DNA from: Gemmataceae bacterium
GTDB lineage: Bacteria; Planctomycetota; Planctomycetia; Gemmatales; Gemmataceae
Direction of reading: 5' to 3'
Assembly (NCBI GenBank): GCA_025055795.1
Contig: JANWVV010000001.1
Location: 124,001-188,000, forward strand
Length of the DNA: 64,000 bases
Shown here: piece by piece, positions 8,786 through 17,652 of the stretch
Position numbering within the stretch: position 1 is the first letter of the stretch
Layout: every line of letters begins with the position of its first letter
The notes under the pieces: generated by a model
Databases searched by the model: none
Told to the model about the DNA's origin: nothing
The model's input: only the letters and a program-made list of their open reading frames with translations
Program-made: the position numbers and the translations under genes

Positions 8786-11700
8786 TTATGGTCCCCCACT
8801 GCGTTCCAGCCAAGGAGCAGCACGGGCCCGGAGCCGATCGGCCACCCGCCGCACCGGTTCGGTGATCAGGGGGACTGCTTCCGGCTTGTACACCAGCCGG
8901 CCACCTTCCCGCGTTAAGCGGATCCGGAACAGATTTTTGCTTAAAAACGCCGTCAGATCTCCCACAGGGGTGTGTACCAGGCGGGCCAGAATCTGGGAGC
9001 CGATGGTATAAAAATCGAACTGAACGTAGTCGCCGCGATAGTCCATTTCACCGGCACCGCCGAGACAGACCGCCTTGCCGATCAGATCGATCTGCTCAAC
9101 CAGGATGCGGTCACCGCGAATGCGGAAGGTGGCGTGGGCTTCCTCGAAGGCGGTTTTATCGGGTGCCTGGAGCTTAAGTACCTTGAGCAGGTCCAGCAGA
9201 ATGGGCAAGTTGTAAAGGCGTCCGGCGGGGACGTCGATTTTGCCGGCCCCTTCCAGAAGCGTGCGGCCAGTGGTTCCTTCGGGCCGGTTGTACAGGTGCA
9301 GTTGCGCCTGAGCCAGGCCCTTCAGATCGGCGTCCTTGCTGAGTTGATAGTGAGCGGCGATGGCTTCCAGTTGCACTTCGGCTGCGCTGAGCCACAGCTG
9401 GAACAACGGCGGATCCTGCAGCAGGACGCGGGCTTCGCCCCCGATCACGCCGTGGAACCATTCGCCCCGAAGGTCGCGGATTTCCAGGGCTGCGGGCAGA
9501 TACTGACCAGGCCGTTGCATGTCCGGCGTTTGTGGCTCGATACGCAGGCGAGCCGCGATCCGCTGGAGCGGCTGATCGGCCACCAGGGCGCGATCCAGCC
9601 AGACGGCACCCAGTACCTGACCCAGTCGGTTTCCCTCGTAACGTCCACGGCAGGCCACCGTCCCATGGACCTGCGCCCAGCTGACCCCTGTGTCCAAAGC
9701 CGCCTCGTGCAAGCGGATTTCGGCATCCCAATAAATGATGGGTTGAACCCCCTCTGATGCGCCACCAGGGGCGGCTGGCCCCAAGGCGTTGGCCGGTGAC
9801 GTGGGCGGAACTTGACCCGATGGATAATAAGCCGCTACGGGGGAAAGCGGGGCAACTTCGCCTGTGCTAATGGCCGGTAACGAACCGCTGGTCCCTTGCA
9901 GCGAGGTACGCACTACCAGATGTTTGATCCGTACTTCAGTTTCACCCCGGAGCTGGAGCAGTTGCAGGGCGTGGGCCAGGCGATCCGGTAGTGCCCGCAG
10001 CAGATCGGCGTCGGTGGTCAGGCCGGACACTTCCAACTGGCCAAGGTTGGCCCAGACGCTACCATCGGGAAAAAATCGAACTTCGGCTGCCTGCAACCGC
10101 CAGCGGGCCGGGCCGTGGCGGGCTTGCCAGTGGGCCAGTTCCAGCCGTCCATTTTTGTACTCCAGCCAGCCGCTGACTTCATGCAGTTCGTAGGGGAAAA
10201 ACTGGGGAGTGAGGGTGGGGCCGGCCAGTTGCAGCGTCAGCTTCAGATCGGTAGCCGGCTGGAACGGCGGGTCTTCAACTTCCTGTAATGAGACGGGTGC
10301 CCGATCGAGAATTTGCACGTCGGCGGTGAAGCTCCATCGGCCGCGTGGAGCGAAGACGGCCCAAACCCCCTCCAGCCGCAAAGCGGCTAGAGCACGCCGC
10401 AGGTCGTCATCCAGGGGGCAGTGCGTTCCCCCCATACGGAGGGTCAGCAAGCGGTCACGCGAGCCAGGCAGCGGACGTTTCTGACCATGCAACCACACGG
10501 GGGCACCCGCATGGACCGCTGTAAAACCGTCCAGAACCAGCTCATCTTCATCGGGAGGCGGACGCAGGGGTTCACCGGGCCGCTGCGGCCGGCTCGGATC
10601 GGTATCGACTACCCGTACCACCAGCCGTCCCCGGATCTTTTCGAGCGGGTAAGGAAAACCTTCGTAGCAGCAGCGGCCCTCACGGATTTCGATCCGGAAT
10701 TCGCTGCTGAGTCGGTTGACTCCCGCCGCTTGGGTAATTTCGGCCACAAAGTCGCCGTATCCCTGCGCATGGAATCGGCGGATCAAAGTGCCGTACTTGG
10801 GCGGAAAAGCGGAAATGAGCGAGTCGGTCAACGGGACGTTGGTGCCACTTAGTCGCAGGTGGATGCCGGGGTCGGGGCCTTCGCCCCAGACGCTGCCTTT
10901 GAGCGTAATGGGATGTCCGGCTGCGGAGGCCACCAGGTCAATGACCGTTTGCGGTGGTCGGGCAGGCAGCAACGTCTGGCGGATGCTACCACGCAGGTCC
11001 TGAAGCGGATAGCGGAATTTGTCATAGGTGATCTGCATGTGGCGGGGGCGTAGTTCGATCTCCTGCCGGCTTCCCTCGGCCAACCGCTGGAACCGATAGG
11101 CGACGTCCAGCCGTCCTTGCGGTGCAAAGCGGCGGCGCAGTTCCTGCAGGCGATGCGGCAGATGCTGGAACAGGGCATCGTCGAGCGTTACTCCTTGTAC
11201 GGTCAGTTCCAGGCGGTGCAGGTAATCCTCCAGACGCTGCAACCAGGGGGGGATGTCGCCCCGGACCGATCGGCGGCTGCCTGGGGTGTCGTCCCGACTG
11301 TCGACCGAGTGGCCACGGCTCTCTAAAGTCAGGGTCAGGGCGGCCCCGCCCATTTCGCCGCTGGCATGCTCGACCACAATCCGTGTGCCATTGATGCGGA
11401 TGCCGGCTGCCAGTTTCTCGACTGGCCAGGGGAGCTCCGGATGCGTCAACCGGCCCTCCTGCAGGTCCAGACGCACCTCATAACGCCAATAGCAAGGTTG
11501 TTGCTGGAGATTACAGGCCAGATCGGCACTGATCGCCGCCGTTGCCTGTAGACCGCCGAGGTGCTCCTTCAATTCCGGCAGCCAGCGGCTGCCCACGACT
11601 GCCAGCAGTTGTTGCATCGGACAGGCAGGTAACTCAATGCCTACGGCCAGCGAGCCATCCAGCCGGTTGAATCGGCCCCGCAACGTCATCGCTCCCCAGC

Positions 11701-12265
11701 CGGTCATCTGGCCGTGCACCTGCAGACTGACCACGGGCAAAGGATCATTCAGGATACTGATCTGCGCCTGTTGCAGGGTCAGACCCGGCCACTTACCCGT
11801 GGCATCGCGCCAATGAATGGTTGCCTGACGTAACAGGACGGTGGGCCAGACCTTATCTGGCGTAACCGTGCTCCAGGAGAAAGGCAGGTTCCAACTGCCA
11901 TCTGCGGACCGTTCCAGGGTCAGCTCGGCATTTTCCAGCTCGATGCGGCGAATGATCAGCCGACCGCGGTTGAGCTGTTCCTTATCGTGGTGCAGTACCA
12001 GATAGGGGGCGTTCAGCACCGGTCGTGCCGCTTCGCCGGGGCGTGCGGGCAGTTGCACGCGTAACTGGCGGACGGCAATACCGCCAAGCAGGCGTAGATG
12101 GGCACTGCCGACCTGCACCTCCAGGCCGGGCAGCTCAGCTTGCAACACTGCTTCCACCTGCTGCCGCACCCGCTCCGGGCTGACCCAACTGCGCGCCCAC
12201 CACCCCAGGCCAGCCAGACCAGCGGCGACGCCCAGTATTACCCCTCGGATCGCCCAGCTGCGCAT
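8786..12265 (-). CDS. Large AsmA-like (AsmA/YhdP/TamB superfamily) protein
   Basis: The 1159-residue protein has a single N-terminal membrane anchor (residues about 8-25) followed by a very long beta-rich periplasmic part. Its N-terminal region (LPGLEVQVGSAHLRLLGG, then IRRIELENAELTLER) and C-terminal region (LEGAGKIDVPAGRLYNLP, then AHATFRIRGDRILVEQIDLIG) match the AsmA-like pattern of AsmA, YhdP and TamB. Those proteins form hydrophobic grooves that carry phospholipids across the periplasm. GGAG precedes ATG 12265 by 5 bases. The gene is followed by an LptF/LptG-type permease in the same direction. Family placement rests on overall architecture and the C-terminal block; the exact subfamily is not determined. 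Confidence 0.75.
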   Translation of the reverse strand: MRSWAIRGVILGVAAGLAGLGWWARSWVSPERVRQQVEAVLQAELPGLEVQVGSAHLRLLGGIAVRQLRVQLPARPGEAARPVLNAPYLVLHHDKEQLNRGRLIIRRIELENAELTLERSADGSWNLPFSWSTVTPDKVWPTVLLRQATIHWRDATGKWPGLTLQQAQISILNDPLPVVSLQVHGQMTGWGAMTLRGRFNRLDGSLAVGIELPACPMQQLLAVVGSRWLPELKEHLGGLQATAAISADLACNLQQQPCYWRYEVRLDLQEGRLTHPELPWPVEKLAAGIRINGTRIVVEHASGEMGGAALTLTLESRGHSVDSRDDTPGSRRSVRGDIPPWLQRLEDYLHRLELTVQGVTLDDALFQHLPHRLQELRRRFAPQGRLDVAYRFQRLAEGSRQEIELRPRHMQITYDKFRYPLQDLRGSIRQTLLPARPPQTVIDLVASAAGHPITLKGSVWGEGPDPGIHLRLSGTNVPLTDSLISAFPPKYGTLIRRFHAQGYGDFVAEITQAAGVNRLSSEFRIEIREGRCCYEGFPYPLEKIRGRLVVRVVDTDPSRPQRPGEPLRPPPDEDELVLDGFTAVHAGAPVWLHGQKRPLPGSRDRLLTLRMGGTHCPLDDDLRRALAALRLEGVWAVFAPRGRWSFTADVQILDRAPVSLQEVEDPPFQPATDLKLTLQLAGPTLTPQFFPYELHEVSGWLEYKNGRLELAHWQARHGPARWRLQAAEVRFFPDGSVWANLGQLEVSGLTTDADLLRALPDRLAHALQLLQLRGETEVRIKHLVVRTSLQGTSGSLPAISTGEVAPLSPVAAYYPSGQVPPTSPANALGPAAPGGASEGVQPIIYWDAEIRLHEAALDTGVSWAQVHGTVACRGRYEGNRLGQVLGAVWLDRALVADQPLQRIAARLRIEPQTPDMQRPGQYLPAALEIRDLRGEWFHGVIGGEARVLLQDPPLFQLWLSAAEVQLEAIAAHYQLSKDADLKGLAQAQLHLYNRPEGTTGRTLLEGAGKIDVPAGRLYNLPILLDLLKVLKLQAPDKTAFEEAHATFRIRGDRILVEQIDLIGKAVCLGGAGEMDYRGDYVQFDFYTIGSQILARLVHTPVGDLTAFLSKNLFRIRLTREGGRLVYKPEAVPLITEPVRRVADRLRARAAPWLERSGGP

Positions 12266-12823
12266 AGGCTCCGTCGTCCCTGACTGCCGGCCGTGCTCAC
12301 GCTCCCTGCTTCAATGCCCACGGCCTGAGGAAAAACCACCATATCACGCCAGCCAGCGCCGTCAAGCACAAGACGCACTACCCTGTCAATCGCCTTCAAC
12401 CTTTCCACCCATCCTCCTACCTCCCGCTGGACCACGGTTTTGTCAAGAGTGATTAGCGACCTAGGTCAATAAAGTCATCTGCTTGAAATCAAAACACATA
12501 CGCACAAACCTCTACAGTGCTTGGCCATCCGTCCATCGAGCGTTTTAATCGTAAGGATATTGGCACGGCAATTGCTAAGGATCCTTGCAGTACCGGCTAG
12601 TACTGCACTGTCGGGACTAGTCGTATATTCCGGGACTGTAACCATCTTCCTCAAACGTCGGTTTGCCCAAACTAACGCCCAGCGGAAGCCAAAAAAGCCT
12701 TCCACATGTGCCTTGTGATTAGCCGCTAGAAGGAAGTTGAGTAAAAGCGTTCTTTTACTGTGTGGTCGGTTTACCAGGCGGAGGCGGTATGACGGCGTGG
12801 GGGATAGGGGAGCATACGATGAG
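12266..12823. other. Intergenic region, no gene seen
   Basis: This spacer between the ABC-F and AsmA-like genes contains no convincing coding frame. A 172-codon minus frame (12475-12993) overlaps the 3' end of the ABC-F gene and reads as a Ser/Pro/Arg-rich shadow. A 10-base palindrome, GACCTAGGTC (12458-12467), is present but not beyond chance. Confidence 0.5.
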
Positions 12824-14752
12824 TCAGCCGTTGAGTTCCACGGCCTCTTCCCAATGTTCATAAAGCTGATGGAGGGTGGCTTTGAGTTGCTCGATTTCTT
12901 GCAGGGTGGTACGGACCCGGCTGGCATCTCGATACAGATCGGGGTCTTGCAGGGCGGCTTCGAGAGAGGCCAGGCGGCTTTCGGCAGTGGCAATGTCCGC
13001 TTCGATGTCGGCCACCTTGCGGTAGGGGAACCGGCGTTTCCGTTGGGGTCTGGCCGAACGGTTGGTTGACTTTGCTTTTTCCGCTGGCGTCGAACGGGTA
13101 GTTCGGATCGGCATCGCTCCTGGGGATGAGGGCGGGGTGTTCGGCGCCCGGCTGCTGCGCAGTGATTCGTATAGGTCGTAGTTGCCGTAGACTAACTCTG
13201 TTGTGCCATTATCGAAGACGATGAGCATGTCGGCGATACGATTCAGGAAGTAACGATCGTGGCTGACGACAACTACGGAACCTTCGAAGGCGAGCAAGGC
13301 TTGTTCCAGGGCCTCGCAGGCCCAGACATCGAGGTGGTTGGTGGGTTCGTCAAGTATCAGGAGGTTGGCCCGTTGCAATGTCAGGCGGGCGAGGGCAGCC
13401 CGACTGCGTTCGCCACCGGAAAGCGTGGCCACGGGCTGTTCCACTAAAGCACCGGACAGCCCGAAGCTACCCAGCAGGTCGCGCACGGCCTGTTCGGTTA
13501 CGTCCGGATCGTCGCTTGGGCGGACGGCCTGGAGCACGGTTCGGGTCGGCTCCAATATGTCCAAGTGCTGATCCAGATAACCGATCAGGACACGATGTCC
13601 TCGTTCGACCGTTCCTTCCGTTGGCACTTCGTTGCCCAAAAGCACGCGTAGCAGGGTGGATTTGCCGCAGCCGTTGGGTCCTATAATGCCCAGGCGTTTG
13701 CCGCGGGGCAGGGCGAAGCTGAGGCCGCGGAACAACCAGCGGTCGCCGTAGCGCATACCGAGGTTTTCCGCCCGTAGGACAACGTCACCGGAGCGTGCGA
13801 CTTCACGCAAACGGATATGGGGCCCGCTTGGACGCACCGGTTTTTCCAGCCGTTCCAGCTTTTCCAACACCTTGGCACGGGATTGGGCTTGTCGGGCCAG
13901 TTGTCCGTAGTGCACTCGGCGGATGTATTCTTCTTGCCGGGCGATGAACTCCTGCTGAGCTTCGTATTCTTTCAACTGCCGCTGATAACGTTCCTCACGC
14001 AGCCGGACGTATTGTTCGTAGTTGCCCGGATAGCTGACGATGCGTCGCTGGTGCAGCTCCAGGATGCGGGTGGCCACGCGGTTGAGAAAATAGCGGTCAT
14101 GGCTGACAATCACCATCCCCTGCGGCTGACGGACCAGGTAGTCTTCCAGCCACCGGGTCATGGCGATGTCCAGGTGGTTGCTAGGTTCATCCAGCAGCAG
14201 GACGTCGGGGGCGGACAACAACAAGCGGGCCAGCAACAGACGCCGCTGCTGACCGCCGGACAAGGTCACGGCCGGCCGGTCGTAGTCCGCCGGATGGAAG
14301 CCCAGACCCAGCAGGACCGCCTCTATTTGATGATCCAGCACATACGCATTATGATGACGTAACAGTTCATGGAGCCGGTCGTACTGTGCGCTAAGTTGTC
14401 GGCGGCGCTCGTCGTCTTGGCACTCGGCTAATTCAGCGGCTACTTGTTCAAACTGTTGCTGAACGGCTAGCCATTCGTCCAGTCCACTTTGGGCGACCTG
14501 ATAGACTGTCTGTTGGGGATCGAACTGGGCTTGTTGTGCAAGCAGTCCAACGCGTGCACCGGCATGCCGCTGGACACGTCCGCTATCCGGACTGTCCAGG
14601 CCTGCTAGCAGCCGCAACAGGGTGGTCTTGCCGGCCCCGTTGGGTCCTACCAGGCCATATCGCTCGCCGGCATGGATCTCCAAGGCCACTTCTTCGAACA
14701 GCGGGTTGGCCGCGTAACCCCGGCTCAGATGCACGCACGACAACAGCAACAT
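12824..14752 (-). CDS. ABC-F family ATPase (Uup/EttA type)
   Basis: The 642-residue soluble protein has two ABC ATPase cassettes and no membrane helices. Cassette 1 shows Walker A GPNGAGKT (residues 36-43), signature LSGGQQ and Walker B LLLDEPSNHLD with the switch VSHDRYFLN. Cassette 2 shows GPNGCGKS, LSGGERS, LILDEPTNHLD and VSHDRYFLNRIADMLI. Between them lies a charged, Arg/Glu-rich linker (residues about 240-310, EEYIRR, RAKVLEKLERLEKP), the position of the P-site tRNA interaction motif of ABC-F proteins. The last about 70 residues form an acidic coiled coil with a basic patch (RPQRKRRFPYRKV), as in Uup. ABC-F proteins act on ribosomes in translation or antibiotic protection. ATG 14752 has AGGGG about 10 bases upstream. 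It appears monocistronic. Confidence 0.92.
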   Translation of the reverse strand: MLLLSCVHLSRGYAANPLFEEVALEIHAGERYGLVGPNGAGKTTLLRLLAGLDSPDSGRVQRHAGARVGLLAQQAQFDPQQTVYQVAQSGLDEWLAVQQQFEQVAAELAECQDDERRRQLSAQYDRLHELLRHHNAYVLDHQIEAVLLGLGFHPADYDRPAVTLSGGQQRRLLLARLLLSAPDVLLLDEPSNHLDIAMTRWLEDYLVRQPQGMVIVSHDRYFLNRVATRILELHQRRIVSYPGNYEQYVRLREERYQRQLKEYEAQQEFIARQEEYIRRVHYGQLARQAQSRAKVLEKLERLEKPVRPSGPHIRLREVARSGDVVLRAENLGMRYGDRWLFRGLSFALPRGKRLGIIGPNGCGKSTLLRVLLGNEVPTEGTVERGHRVLIGYLDQHLDILEPTRTVLQAVRPSDDPDVTEQAVRDLLGSFGLSGALVEQPVATLSGGERSRAALARLTLQRANLLILDEPTNHLDVWACEALEQALLAFEGSVVVVSHDRYFLNRIADMLIVFDNGTTELVYGNYDLYESLRSSRAPNTPPSSPGAMPIRTTRSTPAEKAKSTNRSARPQRKRRFPYRKVADIEADIATAESRLASLEAALQDPDLYRDASRVRTTLQEIEQLKATLHQLYEHWEEAVELNG

Positions 14753-15074
14753 CGTAGGTCATCCCCTGACCCTTGGCGGGTCCGGAGGCTGGAGCGCAGG
14801 CCACGGTTCCATCCAGACCCACCGGCACTATCGCCATCCATCCTATGACCCTTTTGGGTTATTGAGCAACCACCCCATCTTGTCGATAGTTGCCTGGCCC
14901 TATGAGGTGTTTTGTTCCACCTGCCTTTCCTCACACGAGCACGGTTAGCTACTTGCCGCTATTCAGGCACGGCCGTATGTTGTGATCAACCATGTAAATC
15001 CTTGGGCATGTCTGCTCCCCCGGCGTTTGTCGCTGCCATTACCATCATCTAGTCTTCACGGAGGGTCCAACACG
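14753..15074. other. Divergent intergenic region
   Basis: About 320 bases separate the ABC-F gene and the small secreted CBM-like gene. The plus frame is open from 14982, but the sequence before ATG 15075 reads as junk. No repeat, RNA gene or clear promoter was recognised. Confidence 0.4.
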
Positions 15075-15545
15075 ATGTCCCGGTGGTTGCTGAGTGCTGC
15101 AGGTGTGTCTGTCATTTGTGGAGCCATATTGGCAGCCGAGGAGGTCAAAATTCCACCGCTGCAGCAGTTCCAGTGGAAGCCTGCTTTTGAGGACGCTAAG
15201 GATCTAGGCGGCTACGATCCGGTCGAAGAACGCTTTTTCTTCTATACCAACGGGTCCGCCGTGGCCGAAATCACCATTCCCGAAGCCGGCGAGTACGTCA
15301 TCACGATCGAGGCCAGCTGTTCGGAGGCCGAAAAAGAACTGGCCAAATTCCGCATCCGTTGTGGGCAAACGGACATTGCTAAAGAACACACCTGCACCAG
15401 CGAGGAACGCAAAAAGTATACCTTCACCGCCAAACTGCAAGCCGGGAAACAGCAACTGGAAATCGCCTTCCTCAACGATGCTTACAAGGAGAACGAATAC
15501 GATCGCAACTTTTACCTGCATGCAGTCAAAATCGAGAAGAAGTAG
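15075..15545 (+). CDS. Small secreted protein with CBM60/CBM36-like xylan-binding module
   Basis: The 156-residue protein starts at ATG 15075, with GGAGGG nine bases upstream. Residues 1-20 form a signal peptide (MSRWLLSAAGVSVICGAILA). The mature part is one beta-sandwich domain. Its ending, KQQLEIAFLNDAYKENEYDRN followed in frame by FYLHAVKI, resembles the end of Ca-dependent xylan-binding modules (CBM36/CBM60), which typically read L-x-I-x-F-x-N-D-x-Y..D-R-N-L-x-V-x-x-I. Such modules are usually attached to PSCyt1/DUF1592 proteins or hydrolases in planctomycetes; here the module is the whole protein. It probably binds carbohydrate in the periplasm or on the surface. A strong terminator-like hairpin follows at 15684. 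The family assignment is by motif and moderately sure. Confidence 0.7.
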   Translation: MSRWLLSAAGVSVICGAILAAEEVKIPPLQQFQWKPAFEDAKDLGGYDPVEERFFFYTNGSAVAEITIPEAGEYVITIEASCSEAEKELAKFRIRCGQTDIAKEHTCTSEERKKYTFTAKLQAGKQQLEIAFLNDAYKENEYDRNFYLHAVKIEKK

Positions 15546-15854
15546 CCGCCCTTGCTGCAAGCGGCATTGTGTTAACGGCAATTCTTGGGACAAGTTGCGC
15601 TCGTTGTGCCCCTTCACGCTACTTCTTCATTAGCGCAGACTATGGTCTGCTAATCGCCTCCAATTTAATGAGCCCTGACAATGCTGCCGGGAGAGATCCG
15701 GCAGGGCCAGCCTTATTTTTTTGGTATTTCAGAAGCGGCACTGCCGTTATTCAAACTGCCACTTCGGTGTTAGAGGGGACGTGGACGAGGGAGATGGGCC
15801 CTGCGGGTAGGTGGTGGTCGGATCTATTGCCTTTTGTCGTAGTCCTGAGCGATT
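15546..15854. other. Convergent intergenic region with a terminator
   Basis: About 309 bases separate the CBM-like gene and the convergent Trp-rich TPR gene. A weak hairpin lies directly after the stop (15544-15564), and a strong one with a T-run lies at 15684-15722. A long plus frame covering 15569-16387 is the antisense shadow of the TPR gene. Confidence 0.5.
15684..15722 (+). terminator. Intrinsic terminator-like hairpin
   Basis: CTGCCGG (15684-15690) pairs perfectly with CCGGCAG (15698-15704) around a 7-base loop. A run of seven T lies at 15716-15722, about 11 bases after the stem. Hairpin and T-run fit rho-independent termination of the CBM-like gene, though the spacing to the T-run is longer than ideal. 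Confidence 0.5.
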
Positions 15855-17297
15855 TCATTGTTGCAGCAGGTGTAGTCCATGTTGGGGAGCTCCCAGTTGG
15901 CGGGCGCGTTCGCCCCAGCGGCGGGCTTCGGCTTTTTCGCCGCCCAGCCAGAGTTGCCAGGCCAGGAGGTAGGCCGGGAGTGGTTCGTGGGGCAGTTCGG
16001 CGACGGTACGGCGCAGAGCGGCCAGATGTTCGGCGTAACGCTGGGGTTGGGAACCGTATGGTTCCTTGGGGTCGAAATGGTTTAAGGCTTGGGGATGGTG
16101 TTGCAGGACTGTTTGCAGGGTATCCGCGGCGTCGGCGTAGCGTCCGGCTGCCAATTCTGCCTGGAGCTGAAGAAGGCGGGCCAGGGGCCAGGTCTGGTCA
16201 TGTGCGGCCGCGGCGGCGAACAACCGGGCAGCCCGACCATATTGTTCTGTACGGAAGGCTTCGCGGCCCCGTTCGACCAGCCGGCGGGCCTCTTGTTTTG
16301 CGTCAGCATGCACGACCTCTCGAACCAGACGGGGACGAGTTGCAAAGGGGTCGGCCCGGAACAACGGCCCCGCCGCTACGGGCATAAGCGGCCCCGCCTC
16401 TGCTTTGCCGGCACCAGGGGGTGGTGGCTGCTGGAACCCGCCCTCCTTGACCCCTGCTTGCGGCATAATCACCAGTTGTTGGCCGAAGGGCTGAGCCACC
16501 GCTTGATTGGTGGCGTCGTCCATGGGGCGAGGACGAGGAGGATTGTGCGCCAAGGCACTATCCCTTTGCTTTCGGTCGTGCACAGGCCGAGGTGAGATGA
16601 CTAGGAAGTCTCCCAGTGGCTCGGCTGGGGCAGGCGGCGCCAGCCTGTTTTCCCGGTCTGGTAGAAGGGCCTGCGGGGCCTGTGGGAAGGGGCGTTGAGG
16701 TGGGACGTCCGGCAAAGCCGGGTTTGCCAGTGGTGCCAGCGGTAGACGTGCCAATGCCTCAGCCCTGTTCGGGCCAGCCAGCAGAGGCACTGCGGGATCG
16801 AACAATCCAGCATCGCCGAAGGCTGGCACGTTGGCGGCCAACGGCCACCATATGCCCCACGGCCCGAGGTTCCATCCGGGTCCGACACCCCAGCCCGGGG
16901 GCAGGAAGCCCGGTACCCAGCCCAGCGGCGTCCAAGTCGTAATGGGCGGATACCACCAACCGCCTCCGCCAAAAGCTAGCAAACCCCACCCCGGAACATT
17001 GCCCCACACGAGCACGCCATTCCACGGAGCACCCCCCCACACTCCGGGGTAGCCCCACACCGTTGGACAGCCCCACCCGCCCCAACCGTTCCAACCCCAA
17101 TAGCGATAACCCCAACCGCCGACGAAACCAGACAGTAGCACACGCCGTCCCGGCACCACGAACCCTAGACCGCCCCCACGAACCACTCCCCGTCCCGGCG
17201 GCGGCAGAAAACCCGCCCGGAATTGCCCCCACGCCTGCCCTGTATCCGCAATTACCAAGGCCGCTGCTACCGCCCATGCTATCAATCCTTGCCGCAT
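15855..17297 (-). CDS. Secreted Trp/Gly-rich protein with C-terminal TPR region
   Basis: The 480-residue protein starts at ATG 17297, with GGAGG eight bases upstream. Residues 1-25 form a signal peptide. Residues about 50-155 are extraordinarily rich in Trp, Gly and Pro (stretches such as GWGYRYWGWNGWGGWG and WGIWWPLAAN). A Pro-rich spacer follows at 190-320. Residues about 330-475 are helical and read as tetratricopeptide-like repeats (ARRLVERGREAFRTEQYGRAARLF, then AELAAGRYADAADTLQTVLQHHPQ). TPRs mediate protein contacts; the Trp-rich part might coat or insert into a membrane or bind glycans, which is guesswork. No enzyme motif is visible. It is divergent from the DUF1559 gene. Planctomycetes carry many such lineage-specific secreted proteins. 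Confidence 0.75.
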   Translation of the reverse strand: MRQGLIAWAVAAALVIADTGQAWGQFRAGFLPPPGRGVVRGGGLGFVVPGRRVLLSGFVGGWGYRYWGWNGWGGWGCPTVWGYPGVWGGAPWNGVLVWGNVPGWGLLAFGGGGWWYPPITTWTPLGWVPGFLPPGWGVGPGWNLGPWGIWWPLAANVPAFGDAGLFDPAVPLLAGPNRAEALARLPLAPLANPALPDVPPQRPFPQAPQALLPDRENRLAPPAPAEPLGDFLVISPRPVHDRKQRDSALAHNPPRPRPMDDATNQAVAQPFGQQLVIMPQAGVKEGGFQQPPPPGAGKAEAGPLMPVAAGPLFRADPFATRPRLVREVVHADAKQEARRLVERGREAFRTEQYGRAARLFAAAAAHDQTWPLARLLQLQAELAAGRYADAADTLQTVLQHHPQALNHFDPKEPYGSQPQRYAEHLAALRRTVAELPHEPLPAYLLAWQLWLGGEKAEARRWGERARQLGAPQHGLHLLQQ

Positions 17298-17652
17298 GAC
17301 ACCGTCCTCCGTACCGGGACCTGCGAACCACTGGTCCCCTGCCGCTGCTCATTACCTTCAACGCCCCTCCCCGACTAACCGTTGGCCCTGGCCGACCTGC
17401 CGCGGATACAGGCAATGGTTCGATTCTTGTCGTCCCTGAATCTCATTATCCCCTCTGCCACGCCGCTTACCAGCATTATCTGGAAGTGATGCGAACTCCC
17501 TTTTTTCTGTTTCAAGTTGCCACGAGTTACAAAAAGTTGCTCTAGAAAGAAAAAATTTTTTCCATTTTAATTATTGACACCTGTAGTAATACTAAGTAAT
17601 ATCTAAATCGACTTCACTTCAACGGCGTAAGCAGATACAAGGAGGGAGGGTA
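17298..17652. other. Divergent AT-rich intergenic region
   Basis: About 355 bases separate the Trp-rich TPR gene (minus) and the DUF1559 gene (plus). The right half is clearly AT-rich, with A- and T-runs just upstream of a near-consensus promoter at 17574-17602. No coding frame is supported. Confidence 0.6.
17574..17602 (+). promoter_or_regulatory. Near-consensus sigma-70-type promoter
   Basis: TTGACA (17574-17579) and TAATAT (17597-17602) are separated by exactly 17 bases, preceded by an A/T-rich tract (17550-17572) resembling an UP element. The predicted start near 17609 gives a leader of about 44 bases before the DUF1559 gene. This is the strongest promoter-like sequence found in the window. 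Confidence 0.65.

Noticed and set aside
8972-9757. Plus-strand frame of 261 codons
   Set aside because: It is antisense to the AsmA-like gene and shows no recognisable motif; long antisense frames are expected in GC-rich DNA.
12458-12467. Palindrome GACCTAGGTC as an operator
   Set aside because: Ten-base palindromes occur often by chance and no regulator gene is near.
12475-12993. Minus-strand frame of 172 codons
   Set aside because: It overlaps the end of the ABC-F gene in another frame and has no family features.
14975-14986. GTATGTTGTGAT also present in the tandem repeat at 35395
   Set aside because: A shared 12-mer is expected by chance many times in 64 kb.
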